Notes: generated from the letters alone by a model not told the origin. Shown: positions 47,194 through 56,031, numbered from the stretch's first letter. The stretch is DNA of 64,000 nucleotides from Skermanella aerolata KACC 11604 (GCF_000936425.1 NZ_AVFK01000006.1:1-64000); one strand, 5' to 3'. Program-made: numbers and translations.

Positions 47194-47529
47194 ATGTGTC
47201 TCACATTGACCGCTGGCAGAGCATTGCGGAACACCATCGTAGTAGCCGATGGGGGCGAAACCTGAAGAGCGACCGATGTCGACCGGAATGTCAAGGGCAC
47301 ACTCTATGATAATCCTCCTCATCATGCGGAATATATAAACGAGTATGTTTTCTCCGCTCCTGCTTCATAAGGCGTTATGCAACACCGGGGCACACGCGCT
47401 GAGCCTTATAGGGACAATCATCTCTTGTATTAGTAAATATTCCTATTATAGTCCATCTTGTGGGAACGAAAGATGAACTCCGCGTGCCCGCGATCGCTTG
47501 ACCTTTTGCAGAAGAAAGAAGAATTCAAA
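47194..47529. promoter_or_regulatory. Divergent region between fkbM-like gene and phage-like cassette
   Basis: About 335 bases; the part at 47330-47460 is AT-rich (ATTAGTAAATATTCCTATTA) and probably holds promoters in both directions. No clear operator was recognised. Confidence 0.35.
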
Positions 47530-47850
47530 ATGCAGTCTTTTCAGACCCTTACCGATGTCATGGGAAAGAGTACCAACGTAATACCCAGTCCGAATTACGT
47601 CCTGGCACTCGTCCTGCCCCCCGGAACAGCCAAGACCGTGACGGTTCCCGCAGACGCAAGGGTCGCCTTGTTCTCGGCGACGGGAAACTTCTGGCTGGGT
47701 TCGACCGGCGCTCCCGCCGTTCCCGCCGCCGACATTCTGGACGGCACGGCTCCGGAACTGAATCCCTCCGGACGTGCCGTGCGTCCCGGCCAGACGCTGG
47801 GGCTGGTGGCATCCTCGGCTTGCTCCGTCAGCATTTCGTTCTACGGGTGA
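47530..47850 (+). CDS. Small phage tail-associated-like protein
   Basis: 106 residues from the ATG at 47530, which is preceded by AAGAAAGAAG. The protein is beta-rich (VLALVLPPGTAKTVTVPADA, VALFSATGNFWLGS, RPGQTLGLVASSACSVSISF) and resembles small structural proteins encoded beside phage tail-fibre genes. It has no signal peptide. It opens a four-gene cassette with spacing of 4 bases or overlap. Function is inferred from resemblance and context only. Confidence 0.6.
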   Translation: MQSFQTLTDVMGKSTNVIPSPNYVLALVLPPGTAKTVTVPADARVALFSATGNFWLGSTGAPAVPAADILDGTAPELNPSGRAVRPGQTLGLVASSACSVSISFYG

Positions 47851-47854
47851 CGCC

Positions 47855-48352
47855 ATGACCAGCGTATTTCACAGCCCTTCCCAGCTGGACTTCTCCGATC
47901 TTGCGCCGCGGGCGGATCCGACCTTCACCGGCAGCGCCGCCTTCGCCTCCCTCACCGTCTCGGGAACCGCCTCCTTCGGGAGCGGGCTGACGGTCGATGC
48001 ATTCCCCAGCGTCGTCGCGGCAGCGCAGATGGACAGCGGAGCGGCCTTGACCCTTCCCGCCTCGAGCGCCGTCTTGCGGGTCCGTTTGACCGGCAACGCT
48101 ACCCTGACGCTGCCCGCGATGTCCGTACTCCCGGCCAACGCCCGTACGACGCTGGAAGTGGAATTGGTGCAGGACGGCACGGGCGGCAGGACGGTCGCCT
48201 GGGCCGCAGGGTCCGGCGATACGATCGAGTGGGACTATTCGGCGGTTGCGCCGGCCATAGCCGCCGCCGCCGCGAAGGAAACCCATTTCGTCTTCCGCCG
48301 CCGGGCCGGTTCCACCTGCTGGTACGCCGCCAAGATCTGGCAGGGGGTCTGA
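47855..48352 (+). CDS. Phage tail-fibre-like structural protein
   Basis: 165 residues. The start MTSVFHSPSQLDFSDLAPRA, followed by DPTFTGSAAFASLTVSGTAS, is typical of phage tail-fibre or baseplate-associated proteins: a short beta repeat that introduces a trimeric fibre. The C-terminus ends KETHFVFRRRAGSTCWYAAK. ATG 47855 lies four bases after the previous stop. The gene may encode a virion-like or domesticated appendage subunit. Confidence 0.65.
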   Translation: MTSVFHSPSQLDFSDLAPRADPTFTGSAAFASLTVSGTASFGSGLTVDAFPSVVAAAQMDSGAALTLPASSAVLRVRLTGNATLTLPAMSVLPANARTTLEVELVQDGTGGRTVAWAAGSGDTIEWDYSAVAPAIAAAAAKETHFVFRRRAGSTCWYAAKIWQGV

Positions 48353-48353
48353 C

Positions 48354-49574
48354 ATGTTCCGGCGGTCCACGGCCCTTTCGGCGGGCAGATACCCAATCCC
48401 GAACCTCGATCTGAACTACGCCGCCACCGGTGCCCTATCCGGCATCGAAACCTTCACCCGCGCCTCCTCCGCCTGGGCATTCAACCAGACGGGAACGCTT
48501 AGCCAGTATGCCGCCAATACGCCGCGCTTCGACTACGATCCGGCGACGCTGGCTTCGCGCGGGCTTCTGGTGGAGGAGCAGCGGACCAACCTCCTGCTCA
48601 ACAGCAACACCTTCTCCGCATGGTCGAACAGCGGCCTGTCCGTGACCGGTTCGTCGGGGACGGCACCGAGCGGGTCGAACGACGCATGGCTTCTCGGCGC
48701 CGGCGTCGCCGAAGGCCGGGGTGCGCTGATCGTTGCCATCCCCGCGGACACCACCGTCTACGCCTACTCGATCCATCTCAAGGCCGGCTCGTCCGCCGTG
48801 ACGGATATCCGCCTGTCGTTCGTGGGCGGCAGCGAATACGATGCCCGGGTGACCTGGGCGACGGCCGGCATATCCGTCAAGAAAGGGACGCATGCCTTCT
48901 CCCCGAGCCTGCAAAACATCGGGGGTGGCTGGTACCGGGCGGTCATGGGGGTGGCGAACACGTCGCGGACCCAGGTGCTGCCCTACATCTTCCCCGCCGG
49001 CCAGGGCACCTCGGCGACCGGCAATGTCCTTGCGTTCGGCGCCCAGTTGGAAGCCGGCTCCTTCGCGACAAGCTACATACCCACCACCTCGGCATCGGCG
49101 ACCCGCGCCGCCGACACGTGCAGCATTTCCCTCGGCGCGTTCGGCTACGACTCCGCCGAGGGTACGTTGTTCGCGGAGTTTCTCAGGTCGGCGGGCACGA
49201 ACAGCCAGCAGGGGCGTGCCGCCAGCCTCAGCAACGGCAGCAACGCCAATCTGATCGAGATCTATCAGGCAGGGGCCGCGACGCCGCTTGGGCAGATCTA
49301 CAGCGACGGCAATGTGCAGGCGCAGTTCGGGGCTGCCGGCGGTGCCCCCGATACCGTCCAGCGCGCGGCCATCGCCTGGGCAGCCGGCGCGTCGGCGTTC
49401 TGCGCCGGCGGGACCACGGTCCAGGCGGATACCTCGACCGTGGCCCCGCCGGTCACCAGCCTGCGCGTCGGCGACCGGTGGGATGGTGCCCGCAACCTCA
49501 ACGGCAATATCCGTCGCATCGCCTACTACCCGCGCGCGCTCGAAACCGCCATCCTCGGAAGGATCACGTCATGA
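48354..49574 (+). CDS. Phage tail-fibre/LamG-like protein
   Basis: 406 residues. Blocks FTRASSAWAFNQTGTLSQYA, PRFDYDPATLASRGLLVEEQ and FGAQLEAGSFATSYIPTTSA are characteristic of phage structural or receptor-binding proteins with carbohydrate-binding-like (concanavalin/LamG-type) domains. The C-terminal half (GTLFAEFLRS..., then NGNIRRIAYYPRALE) forms a second lectin-like domain. It starts one base after the previous gene and overlaps the next by four. A glycan-binding role would suit its place in a polysaccharide locus (inference). Confidence 0.72.
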   Translation: MFRRSTALSAGRYPIPNLDLNYAATGALSGIETFTRASSAWAFNQTGTLSQYAANTPRFDYDPATLASRGLLVEEQRTNLLLNSNTFSAWSNSGLSVTGSSGTAPSGSNDAWLLGAGVAEGRGALIVAIPADTTVYAYSIHLKAGSSAVTDIRLSFVGGSEYDARVTWATAGISVKKGTHAFSPSLQNIGGGWYRAVMGVANTSRTQVLPYIFPAGQGTSATGNVLAFGAQLEAGSFATSYIPTTSASATRAADTCSISLGAFGYDSAEGTLFAEFLRSAGTNSQQGRAASLSNGSNANLIEIYQAGAATPLGQIYSDGNVQAQFGAAGGAPDTVQRAAIAWAAGASAFCAGGTTVQADTSTVAPPVTSLRVGDRWDGARNLNGNIRRIAYYPRALETAILGRITS

Positions 49575-49768
49575 TCGATCACCACTGGCACGGCTCGCCC
49601 GAAGCCGTCGCCGCCGCCGTACTGGGCCTGCCCGACATCATCGGACCGCGCATTCTCGACGGCATCGCCTATGTCTGCATACGGGCGGACACGGCACTCG
49701 GCATGCCTGCCGGCCTTTCCGAAACCGGGCTCGAATTGAGTTCGCTCGTGCTTGGGGTCTGGGCTTAA
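49571..49768 (+). CDS. Small hypothetical protein at the end of the phage-like cassette
   Basis: 65 residues starting MIDHHWHGSPEAVAAAVLGL and ending SSLVLGVWA. The ATG overlaps the TGA of the tail-fibre-like gene, so translation is probably coupled. Short proteins of this kind occur near phage tail genes; I recognise no domain. A strong hairpin follows 17 bases after the stop. Confidence 0.6.
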   Translation: MIDHHWHGSPEAVAAAVLGLPDIIGPRILDGIAYVCIRADTALGMPAGLSETGLELSSLVLGVWA

Positions 49769-49784
49769 TCGGGTTTGGGCAAGT

Positions 49785-49826
49785 CGGCAGTCCGGGAGCG
49801 GCGTTCCACCCGCTCCCGGACTGCCG
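49785..49826 (+). terminator. Perfect 17-bp hairpin after the phage-like cassette
   Basis: CGGCAGTCCGGGAGCGG (49785-49801) is exactly inverted at 49810-49826, with an 8-base loop. There is no U-tract, so it may act as a terminator/mRNA stabiliser rather than a classical intrinsic terminator. Confidence 0.65.
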
Positions 49827-50050
49827 GCGGCGATACGCAATCTTAGCCTGTCCATGATGACAATTGATTACATTTACGTCCTGGTAGAGGGTGTCATCAT
49901 CGCGTTACCCGAGTATCTTGAACTATCCCCCTCCACCTTTGTACTCCACCGAAAGTATGGGCAAGTAATAGATCATTAATCGATTCGTATGATGCTGCCG
50001 GCTGGAGTTCCGTCACCACTTGAAGCTGTCCGGGGAGACCTTGCCGTCTC

Positions 50051-52309
50051 ATGTTGAAGTTGCCTTCCGCCCCAGCCGGTGCGCATCAAGTATCCTGTTC
50101 TCATAGCGGCCTGCTGACGCTCATCGACGTGGTACGGCATCGCGGCATCCATCTTTCCCTCGATCAGCTCGTGCGCGACAATTTCCTGGGCGACCACGAG
50201 GTCTCCATGGCGCAGCTGGCGAAGATCGCCAGGGCCAACGGCTTCCGTGCCGCGCCGGCCCGGATGCAATGGGACCAGCTGGCCGGCCTGGGCAAGGCGC
50301 TGCCAGCGATCGTCCGGTTGCGCAGCGGCGGCTACATGGTGATCGCGGAGGTCCGGACATCGCCCCAGGGCGACCTCGTGATCCTCCGCGACCCGCTGGC
50401 CGCACCCGATGCCGTGCTGGTGCTCGACGAAGCGCGTCTCAGAGCGGTCTGGGACGGTGCTGTCCTGCTGGTCAAGCGGCAGCACAAGGTTTCGGATGCC
50501 GGCCAGCCGTTCGGGATGCGCTGGGTCGTCGGACAGATCCTCCGGGACAGCCACCTGATCCGCGACATCCTGCTCGGCAGCCTGTTCATCAGCGCCTTCG
50601 CGGTGGCGCCCATCATCTACTGGTCGCTGCTGTTCCGGATCGTGCTGCCCCGCAACAGCCTCGACACCCTGAACCTGCTGGTCGCCGGGTTCGTCTTCGT
50701 CGTCGTCTTCGACACTATCCTCGGCGCGATGCGCAGACACATAATCCTGCACATCGTGTCCAAGGCCGATATCCGCATGGGACACCATGTGTTCGACCGG
50801 ATGCTGAGGCTGCCGATCGGTTTCTTCGAGACTACGTCGACCGGGCAAGTTACCTCCAAGCTCGGCGAGATCGGCCGGATCCGCGGTTTCCTGCTCAACA
50901 GCGTGTTCGGGACGCTTCTCGACGGGGTCTGCCTGATCGTCTTCATACCGGTCCTGTTCTTCGTCAGCACGCCGCTGTCGCTGCTGGTGCTGGCCGGCTG
51001 CGCCGCGATCCTGCTGGCGAACCTCGCCTTCATGCCGGAACTGAACCGGCGGCACGAAAGACTGGTCCGCGCCGAGCGCGACCAGTACTCCCATCTGGTC
51101 GAAACGGTCCACGGCATGCGCACGGTCAAGACGCTGGCCCTCGACGCCCGGCAGCGCACCCTCTGGGACCTCCTCGTGGCGCGCACCGCACGGGAGCGGA
51201 TCGCCTTCGGCCGGGTTCAGAACTCCATGAAGACGGTGATGGCGCCGCTGGAGAGCCTGCTGCCGATCACCGTGCTGACCGTCGCCGCCTATATGATCCT
51301 GGGCGGCGACTCGCCTTTCGACATGAGTTCGCTGATCGCCTTCGCCCTGCTCACCGGCCGCACGATGGGTCCGCTGCTGGGCATCGCCAAGCTGGTCGAG
51401 CGCTACCACGAGGCCCGCGGCTCGATCGCGACCATCGCGTCGGTCGTCGACCATCCGGCGGAGGAAGGGCTCTCCGGCACCGGCGTCCTCACTCCCCTGA
51501 AGGGGACGATCGAATTGATGGACGTCGGTTTCCGCTATCCCGGCACCGTCGTTCCGGCCATCGACGGTCTCGACCTGCTGATCCCGTCCGGATCGACCAT
51601 CGGCATCGTCGGGCGCAGCGGCTCCGGCAAGACCACGGTCACCCGCCTGCTCCAGGGATTGCACGCGGATTACGGCGGGCTGATCAAGTTCGACGGCATC
51701 GACATCCGGCAGTTCGACCTGACCCATCTCCGCTCCAGCATCGGGGTCGTCCTCCAGGACAGCTTCCTGTTCCGCGGGACGATCCGGGAGAACATCGGCA
51801 TCGCCAAGCCGAGCTGCACCCTGGAAGACGTCGCGGCCGCGGCGCGCCTTGCCGGGGCCGAGGAGTTCATCGAGCGGCTGCCGCGCGGCTTCGACACCAT
51901 GATCGAGGAAGGCGCCGCCAACCTGTCGGGCGGTCAGCGCCAGCGCATCGCGATCGCCCGCGCCCTGCTGACCAATCCCAGGATCCTCATCCTGGACGAA
52001 GCGACCAGCGCGCTCGACCCCGAGAGCGAGGCGATCCTGAGCGCAAACCTGAAGCGGATCGCCTTCGGGCGGACAGTCATCATCATCTCGCACCGGCTGG
52101 CGTCGCTGGTCTCGTCCGACGCGATCCTCGTCCTCGAACGCGGCCGTCCGGCAGCGCTGGGCAGGCATCAGGAACTGCTTGCCGATTGCCGGCTCTACCG
52201 GGACCTGTGGACTCAACAGAACGGCCATCTTGGCCAACAGAACGGCCATCCTGGCCAGGAGACAAGCCGTGGCACCGGGTATGTTTCGATCAGCCCGCCG
52301 GCAGCGTAA
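50051..52309 (+). CDS. Type I secretion ABC exporter with C39-like domain
   Basis: 752 residues. Residues 1-135 are a C39 peptidase-like domain in which the catalytic Cys is replaced (HSGLLTLID in place of DCGxACL) and the catalytic His is absent (GYMVIAEV), the state typical of RTX exporters. A six-span ABC membrane domain covers about 160-450. The ATPase follows: GRSGSGKTTVTRLL (Walker A), LSGGQRQRIAIARALL (signature) and ILILDEATSALDPES (Walker B). The C-terminus holds a short duplicated QQNGHLG/QQNGHPG. It likely exports the RTX protein with the adjacent HlyD-type adaptor. The HlyD start overlaps the end of this gene. Confidence 0.92.
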   Translation: MLKLPSAPAGAHQVSCSHSGLLTLIDVVRHRGIHLSLDQLVRDNFLGDHEVSMAQLAKIARANGFRAAPARMQWDQLAGLGKALPAIVRLRSGGYMVIAEVRTSPQGDLVILRDPLAAPDAVLVLDEARLRAVWDGAVLLVKRQHKVSDAGQPFGMRWVVGQILRDSHLIRDILLGSLFISAFAVAPIIYWSLLFRIVLPRNSLDTLNLLVAGFVFVVVFDTILGAMRRHIILHIVSKADIRMGHHVFDRMLRLPIGFFETTSTGQVTSKLGEIGRIRGFLLNSVFGTLLDGVCLIVFIPVLFFVSTPLSLLVLAGCAAILLANLAFMPELNRRHERLVRAERDQYSHLVETVHGMRTVKTLALDARQRTLWDLLVARTARERIAFGRVQNSMKTVMAPLESLLPITVLTVAAYMILGGDSPFDMSSLIAFALLTGRTMGPLLGIAKLVERYHEARGSIATIASVVDHPAEEGLSGTGVLTPLKGTIELMDVGFRYPGTVVPAIDGLDLLIPSGSTIGIVGRSGSGKTTVTRLLQGLHADYGGLIKFDGIDIRQFDLTHLRSSIGVVLQDSFLFRGTIRENIGIAKPSCTLEDVAAAARLAGAEEFIERLPRGFDTMIEEGAANLSGGQRQRIAIARALLTNPRILILDEATSALDPESEAILSANLKRIAFGRTVIIISHRLASLVSSDAILVLERGRPAALGRHQELLADCRLYRDLWTQQNGHLGQQNGHPGQETSRGTGYVSISPPAA
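52214..52255 (+). repeat. 21-bp tandem duplication at the exporter C-terminus
   Basis: CAACAGAACGGCCATCTTGGC (52214-52234) is repeated with one change at 52235-52255. It adds seven residues (QQNGHLG) to the exporter and lies just ahead of the AGGAG ribosome-binding site of the HlyD gene. Confidence 0.8.
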
Positions 52310-53621
52310 CGCCGCGCGGCAGCTCGTCAACGACTTCCAGTCGGAATCGGCCGAGATCGAGGGCGCTCCCGATCCGGTATCCGCGCGCCTGACGCTCCAC
52401 ACCATCGCCTTCATGTTCGCGGCGGCCATGGCCATCGCGTCGGTCACCCATGTCGACCGCATGGTCGATACCTCGGGGCATCTGGTTTCGACGGCGCCGA
52501 CCATCGTGATCCAGCCGCTCGACGATTCGATCATCCACAGCCTGACCGCGCGCGTCGGCGATTTCGTCCGCGCCGGCACCGTGCTGGCGACCCTCGACCA
52601 GACCTTCACGGCGGCCGACGTCGCCCAGCTGGAACAGCAGCTCGGCAGTCTCCAGTGCGAGATCGCCCGACTGACGGCGGAACGCGACCAGACGCCGTTC
52701 GCGCCGCAGCCCGGAGCCAGCGAAACCTACTGCTCGCTCCAGCTCGCCTTGTGGAACCAGCGCAAGGCGCAGTTCAAGTACCAGATCCAGGACTACGACC
52801 AGAAGATCGAGAGCATGGCCGCCGCCATGCGGCGCGGCGAAAAAGACGTGGAGCACCTGTCGGCCAGGTTGAAGCTGCTGGCCGAGATCGAGCAGATGCG
52901 GTCCTCGCTGGAAAAGACCCAGTCGGGCAGCCGGCTCAATTATCTCGTCGCCAGCGACGACCGCCTCAAGGTGTCGATGGATCTCGCCTCGATCGGCAAC
53001 GTCATCCAGCAGAACCGGCACGACCTGGAATCGCTGAAAGCCGCCCGGGAAGTCTACGTCAACCAGTGGCGCTCCCAGATCTTCCAGGATCTGGTCACCC
53101 GGCAGAACGCGCTGGACATGGCGCGCGAGCAGATGGCCAAGGCTTCCAAGCGGCAGGATCTAGTCCGCCTCGTGGCGCCCGAGGACGCCTTCGTCCTGGA
53201 AATGGCGAAGCTTTCCGTCGGGTCGGTCGTCCAGAACGCCGAACCGCTCTATACGCTGGTGCCGCTGAACGAACCGCTGGAAGCCGAGGTGCTGATCAAT
53301 ACGCGGGACATCGGCTTCGCCCAGGCCGGCGATCCGGCCAACGTCAAGTTCGAGGCTTACGACTACCTCAAGCACGGCTGGGCCACCGGATCGGTCCGCT
53401 TCATCAGCGAAGACACCTTCATCCCGCCAGGATCGACGATCCCGTTCTACAAGGCCCGGATCCAGCTGGCCTCGACCGCCTTGAAGAACGTCCCCGACAA
53501 TTTCCGGCTGATTCCCGGCATGCCGCTCTCGGCCAATATCCGGATCGGTTCGCGGACGGTCCTGTCCTATCTCGTGCGCGGGCTGCTCCGCAACCTGAAC
53601 GAAGGGATGCGCGACCCTTGA
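52269..53621 (+). CDS. HlyD-family type I secretion membrane fusion protein
   Basis: 450 residues. A short cytoplasmic N-terminus is followed by one membrane anchor near 43-62 (TIAFMFAAAMAIASV), a lipoyl-like half (DTSGHLVSTAPTIVIQPLDD, VGDFVRAGTVLATLD), a long coiled-coil hairpin (about 110-300; QLEQQLGSLQCEIARLTAER) and the second lipoyl/beta-barrel part (RLVAPEDAFVLEMAKLSVGS, EAEVLINTRDIGFAQAGDPA). This is the periplasmic adaptor of the exporter. The GTG at 52269 has AGGAG seven bases upstream and overlaps the exporter gene; ATG 52281 is an alternative. No TolC gene follows. Confidence 0.92.
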   Translation: MAPGMFRSARRQRNAARQLVNDFQSESAEIEGAPDPVSARLTLHTIAFMFAAAMAIASVTHVDRMVDTSGHLVSTAPTIVIQPLDDSIIHSLTARVGDFVRAGTVLATLDQTFTAADVAQLEQQLGSLQCEIARLTAERDQTPFAPQPGASETYCSLQLALWNQRKAQFKYQIQDYDQKIESMAAAMRRGEKDVEHLSARLKLLAEIEQMRSSLEKTQSGSRLNYLVASDDRLKVSMDLASIGNVIQQNRHDLESLKAAREVYVNQWRSQIFQDLVTRQNALDMAREQMAKASKRQDLVRLVAPEDAFVLEMAKLSVGSVVQNAEPLYTLVPLNEPLEAEVLINTRDIGFAQAGDPANVKFEAYDYLKHGWATGSVRFISEDTFIPPGSTIPFYKARIQLASTALKNVPDNFRLIPGMPLSANIRIGSRTVLSYLVRGLLRNLNEGMRDP

Positions 53622-53673
53622 TCGATACGGCGGGCGACGGCAGGAACGACGATCCGATTGCGGACGGGAGAGC

Positions 53674-55053
53674 ATGGGCAAGCTCCTGACACGCATGACC
53701 GGCTGGATCGCGCCCCGGTTCTGGACGAAACGCCTCGTGGCGCGGTCGGCCAGGGCCGAAGCCCGCGGCGACCACCGCAAGGCGGTCAAGGGTTTCATGA
53801 CCGCCGCCGAGCGGGGGGATCCGGAAGCTCGGGTCCGGCTCGCGACGCTGCTCCGTCTCGGGCGGGGCGTGCGCCGCAATCTGGCCGACTCGGCGCACTG
53901 GTGCCGGCTGGCCGCCGAGGCCGGCCACCTGCGCGCGCAATACGAACTCAGCCTGATGCTTGCCCTTGGCTCCGGCAAGGGCAGCCACGACGATGCCGAA
54001 ACACGCTGGTATCAGGCGGCGGCTCAAGCCGACCAGGCCGCGGCCGACCGGCATTTCCGGCTGATGTATCCCAACGGGCTGCGCCTCGAACGCAACCTGC
54101 CGGAAGCGGTCCGCTGGGCGACCGTGGCGGCGACCAGCGGCCATCCCAAGGCGCAGGCTCTGCTGGCGTCCTTCTATCTCGATGGACGGGGGGTGGACCG
54201 GGACCTCGGTCAGGCCGGACGGTGGTTCGGCGCAGCCGCCGGCCAGGACGAACCGGCGGGCCATCTCGGCCTCGGCCTCATGGCGCGGCAATCCGGCGAC
54301 TTCGCCACCGCGGCGGAGCATTTCCGCTTTGCGGCGGAAGCCGGGAACGCCCGCGCCAGTTGCGAACTGGGAGACCTCCACAGGACCGGCCATGGCGTAC
54401 CGCGCGACTGCGCGAGCGCCCTCGGCTGGTTCCGCCAGTCGGCGGAAGCGGGCTACGCCCAGGGGCAGTACAGGCTTGGACTGGCGTACCTCGAGGGTGA
54501 GGGAGTGGACCGCTCCCCGGACACCGCCGAAACCTGGCTCCGCCGGGCCGCCCTTCAGGACGACATCGCCGCGATGATGGCGCTGGGACGCCTCCACGCC
54601 GATACCCAGGGCGGCGTCGCCGACACGCGCGAGGCGGAGACCTGGTTCCGGAAAGCCGCCGGTCGGGGCAGTACCTCGGCGATGATGGCGCTCGGCCGGA
54701 TCATGGCTTCCGGTGGACCGGGCCGTCCGAAGGAGCCGGAGGAAGCGGCGCTGTGGTTCCGGCGTGCGGCCGAAGCCGGCCATGCGGGAGGGCAGCTGAT
54801 CCTGGCGCGCCTGCTGCTTGCCGGCCGCGGCATCCCGGCCGACCCGGCCAAAGCCGTCCTGTGGCTGACGCGAGCCTCCGGGCAGGACAATGCCAACGCG
54901 CAGTACGAACTTGGACTGCACCTTGAGCAAAACGGCGGCGAAGCGCCGGAGGGGATGGATGCCGTGGACTGGTTTCGCCGGGCGGCGGAACTCGGCCATC
55001 CGGAAGCTCAGGCGCGTCTCCGGCTCCTCGACGGCCTCCCCGATGCCGGATAG
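53674..55053 (+). CDS. Sel1-repeat (SLR/TPR-like) protein
   Basis: 459 residues made of about ten to eleven Sel1-like repeats, for example AERGDPEARVRLATLLRLGR, AEAGNARASCELGDLHRTGH and AEAGYAQGQYRLGLAYLEGE. It has a short basic N-terminus and no signal peptide. Sel1 proteins serve as interaction scaffolds and often regulate secretion or exopolysaccharide production. It is 52 bases downstream of the HlyD gene and probably co-transcribed with the exporter. Confidence 0.88.
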   Translation: MGKLLTRMTGWIAPRFWTKRLVARSARAEARGDHRKAVKGFMTAAERGDPEARVRLATLLRLGRGVRRNLADSAHWCRLAAEAGHLRAQYELSLMLALGSGKGSHDDAETRWYQAAAQADQAAADRHFRLMYPNGLRLERNLPEAVRWATVAATSGHPKAQALLASFYLDGRGVDRDLGQAGRWFGAAAGQDEPAGHLGLGLMARQSGDFATAAEHFRFAAEAGNARASCELGDLHRTGHGVPRDCASALGWFRQSAEAGYAQGQYRLGLAYLEGEGVDRSPDTAETWLRRAALQDDIAAMMALGRLHADTQGGVADTREAETWFRKAAGRGSTSAMMALGRIMASGGPGRPKEPEEAALWFRRAAEAGHAGGQLILARLLLAGRGIPADPAKAVLWLTRASGQDNANAQYELGLHLEQNGGEAPEGMDAVDWFRRAAELGHPEAQARLRLLDGLPDAG

Positions 55054-55081
55054 CCCGTTCCCCCCGTGTTGCAGGCGGCAC

Positions 55082-55825
55082 TCAGCCGGCGGCGATCACC
55101 GCCCTGATCTCCCGCAGCACCAGCTCGATGTTTTCCGGACTGAGGAAGGAGAGCGGCATCGCCGTGGAGATCGCGGTCGTCGTTCCGCCGCCCCGTTCCC
55201 GGATCGGTACGGCGATCCCACCGCAACCGGGGATGATCTCGCCAAGGTCGAGGCCGTACCCCGTCTCGACCGCACGGCCGACCATCCGGTGGACCATGTC
55301 GAGATCGACGTTGCGCTGGACGAAGCGGTCGATATTGGCCTTGAGGATGAAGTCGCGGGTGCCCGCGTCCTGCATCGCGAGGATGCTGGCGCTGCCCGGC
55401 CCCAGCCCCATCGGCAGGCGTCCGCCGACTCCGTTGGTCAGCGCCTGGATCGGTGCCGTGCCCATCTGCATGTCGAGGACGACGGCATCCGTGCCAGCGC
55501 GCTCCATCAGGTAGATACAATGGCCCAGGCGCTCGGCCAGCGCCATCAGGGCCGGACGCCATTTGCGGACCTTTTCCGCCGCGGTGTTCTGGCGGCATGC
55601 CAGCGCATAGATCGAGGGGCCGAGCCGATAGTTGCCCCGGTTCTGCGACTGCTCGACGAAGCCGTGCTTCGCCAGCGCCATCAGGGTGCGGTGGACGGCG
55701 GGTTTCTGCTCACCCATGCGGCCCGCGATGTCCTTCAGAGCAAGCCCTTCGGAACCTGCTTCTCCCAGGACCAGCAGTACCGAGGCCGCACGTTCGGCAT
55801 TTGTCGATGAACTAAGTCCCGTCAT
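55082..55825 (-). CDS. IclR-family transcriptional regulator
   Basis: 247 residues. The N-terminal winged helix is ALKDIAGRMGEQKPAVHRTL (recognition helix region) after an AASVLLVLGEAG helix. The C-terminal IclR effector domain runs from about 90, with LGHCIYLMERAGTDAVVLDM, PMGLGPGSASILAMQ and CGGIAVPIRERGGG. It likely controls the divergently transcribed transport/catabolic operon or itself. A dyad lies directly upstream of its start. It is convergent with the Sel1 gene. Confidence 0.88.
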   Translation of the reverse strand: MTGLSSSTNAERAASVLLVLGEAGSEGLALKDIAGRMGEQKPAVHRTLMALAKHGFVEQSQNRGNYRLGPSIYALACRQNTAAEKVRKWRPALMALAERLGHCIYLMERAGTDAVVLDMQMGTAPIQALTNGVGGRLPMGLGPGSASILAMQDAGTRDFILKANIDRFVQRNVDLDMVHRMVGRAVETGYGLDLGEIIPGCGGIAVPIRERGGGTTTAISTAMPLSFLSPENIELVLREIRAVIAAG

Positions 55826-55831
55826 GTTCTA

Positions 55832-55867
55832 ATTATCCGAACAGAGTTCTTTCTATACTCTGATAAT
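55832..55867. promoter_or_regulatory. Dyad upstream of the IclR gene (putative operator)
   Basis: ATTATC (55832-55837) pairs with GATAAT (55862-55867), and inside it AGAGT (55843-55847) pairs with ACTCT (55857-55861). The dyad lies 7 bases upstream of the iclR-type start codon, in an AT-rich segment between the divergent regulators, which fits an autoregulatory site. Confidence 0.5.
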
Positions 55868-56031
55868 AAGAATTCTATTGACCGGCAAGCGGAAACGCGA
55901 TGAGCTTGGGCCAGCACCGGAACTGGCAGGAAGCTCCCAATACTCCATGGCTTTCCTGCCGACCTATTCCCCGCTGCTCAAATAAGAGGTAGATCCTGTG
56001 CAGGTTTACCCTCTGATGAACGTGAGGGGTC

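Noticed and set aside
47530-49768. Complete prophage or tailocin
   Set aside because: No terminase, capsid, sheath, tube, tape-measure, integrase or lysis genes are found nearby.
49976-52609. 877-codon minus-strand frame opposite the ABC exporter
   Set aside because: The plus strand has full Walker A, signature and Walker B motifs; the reverse translation is charged and domain-free.
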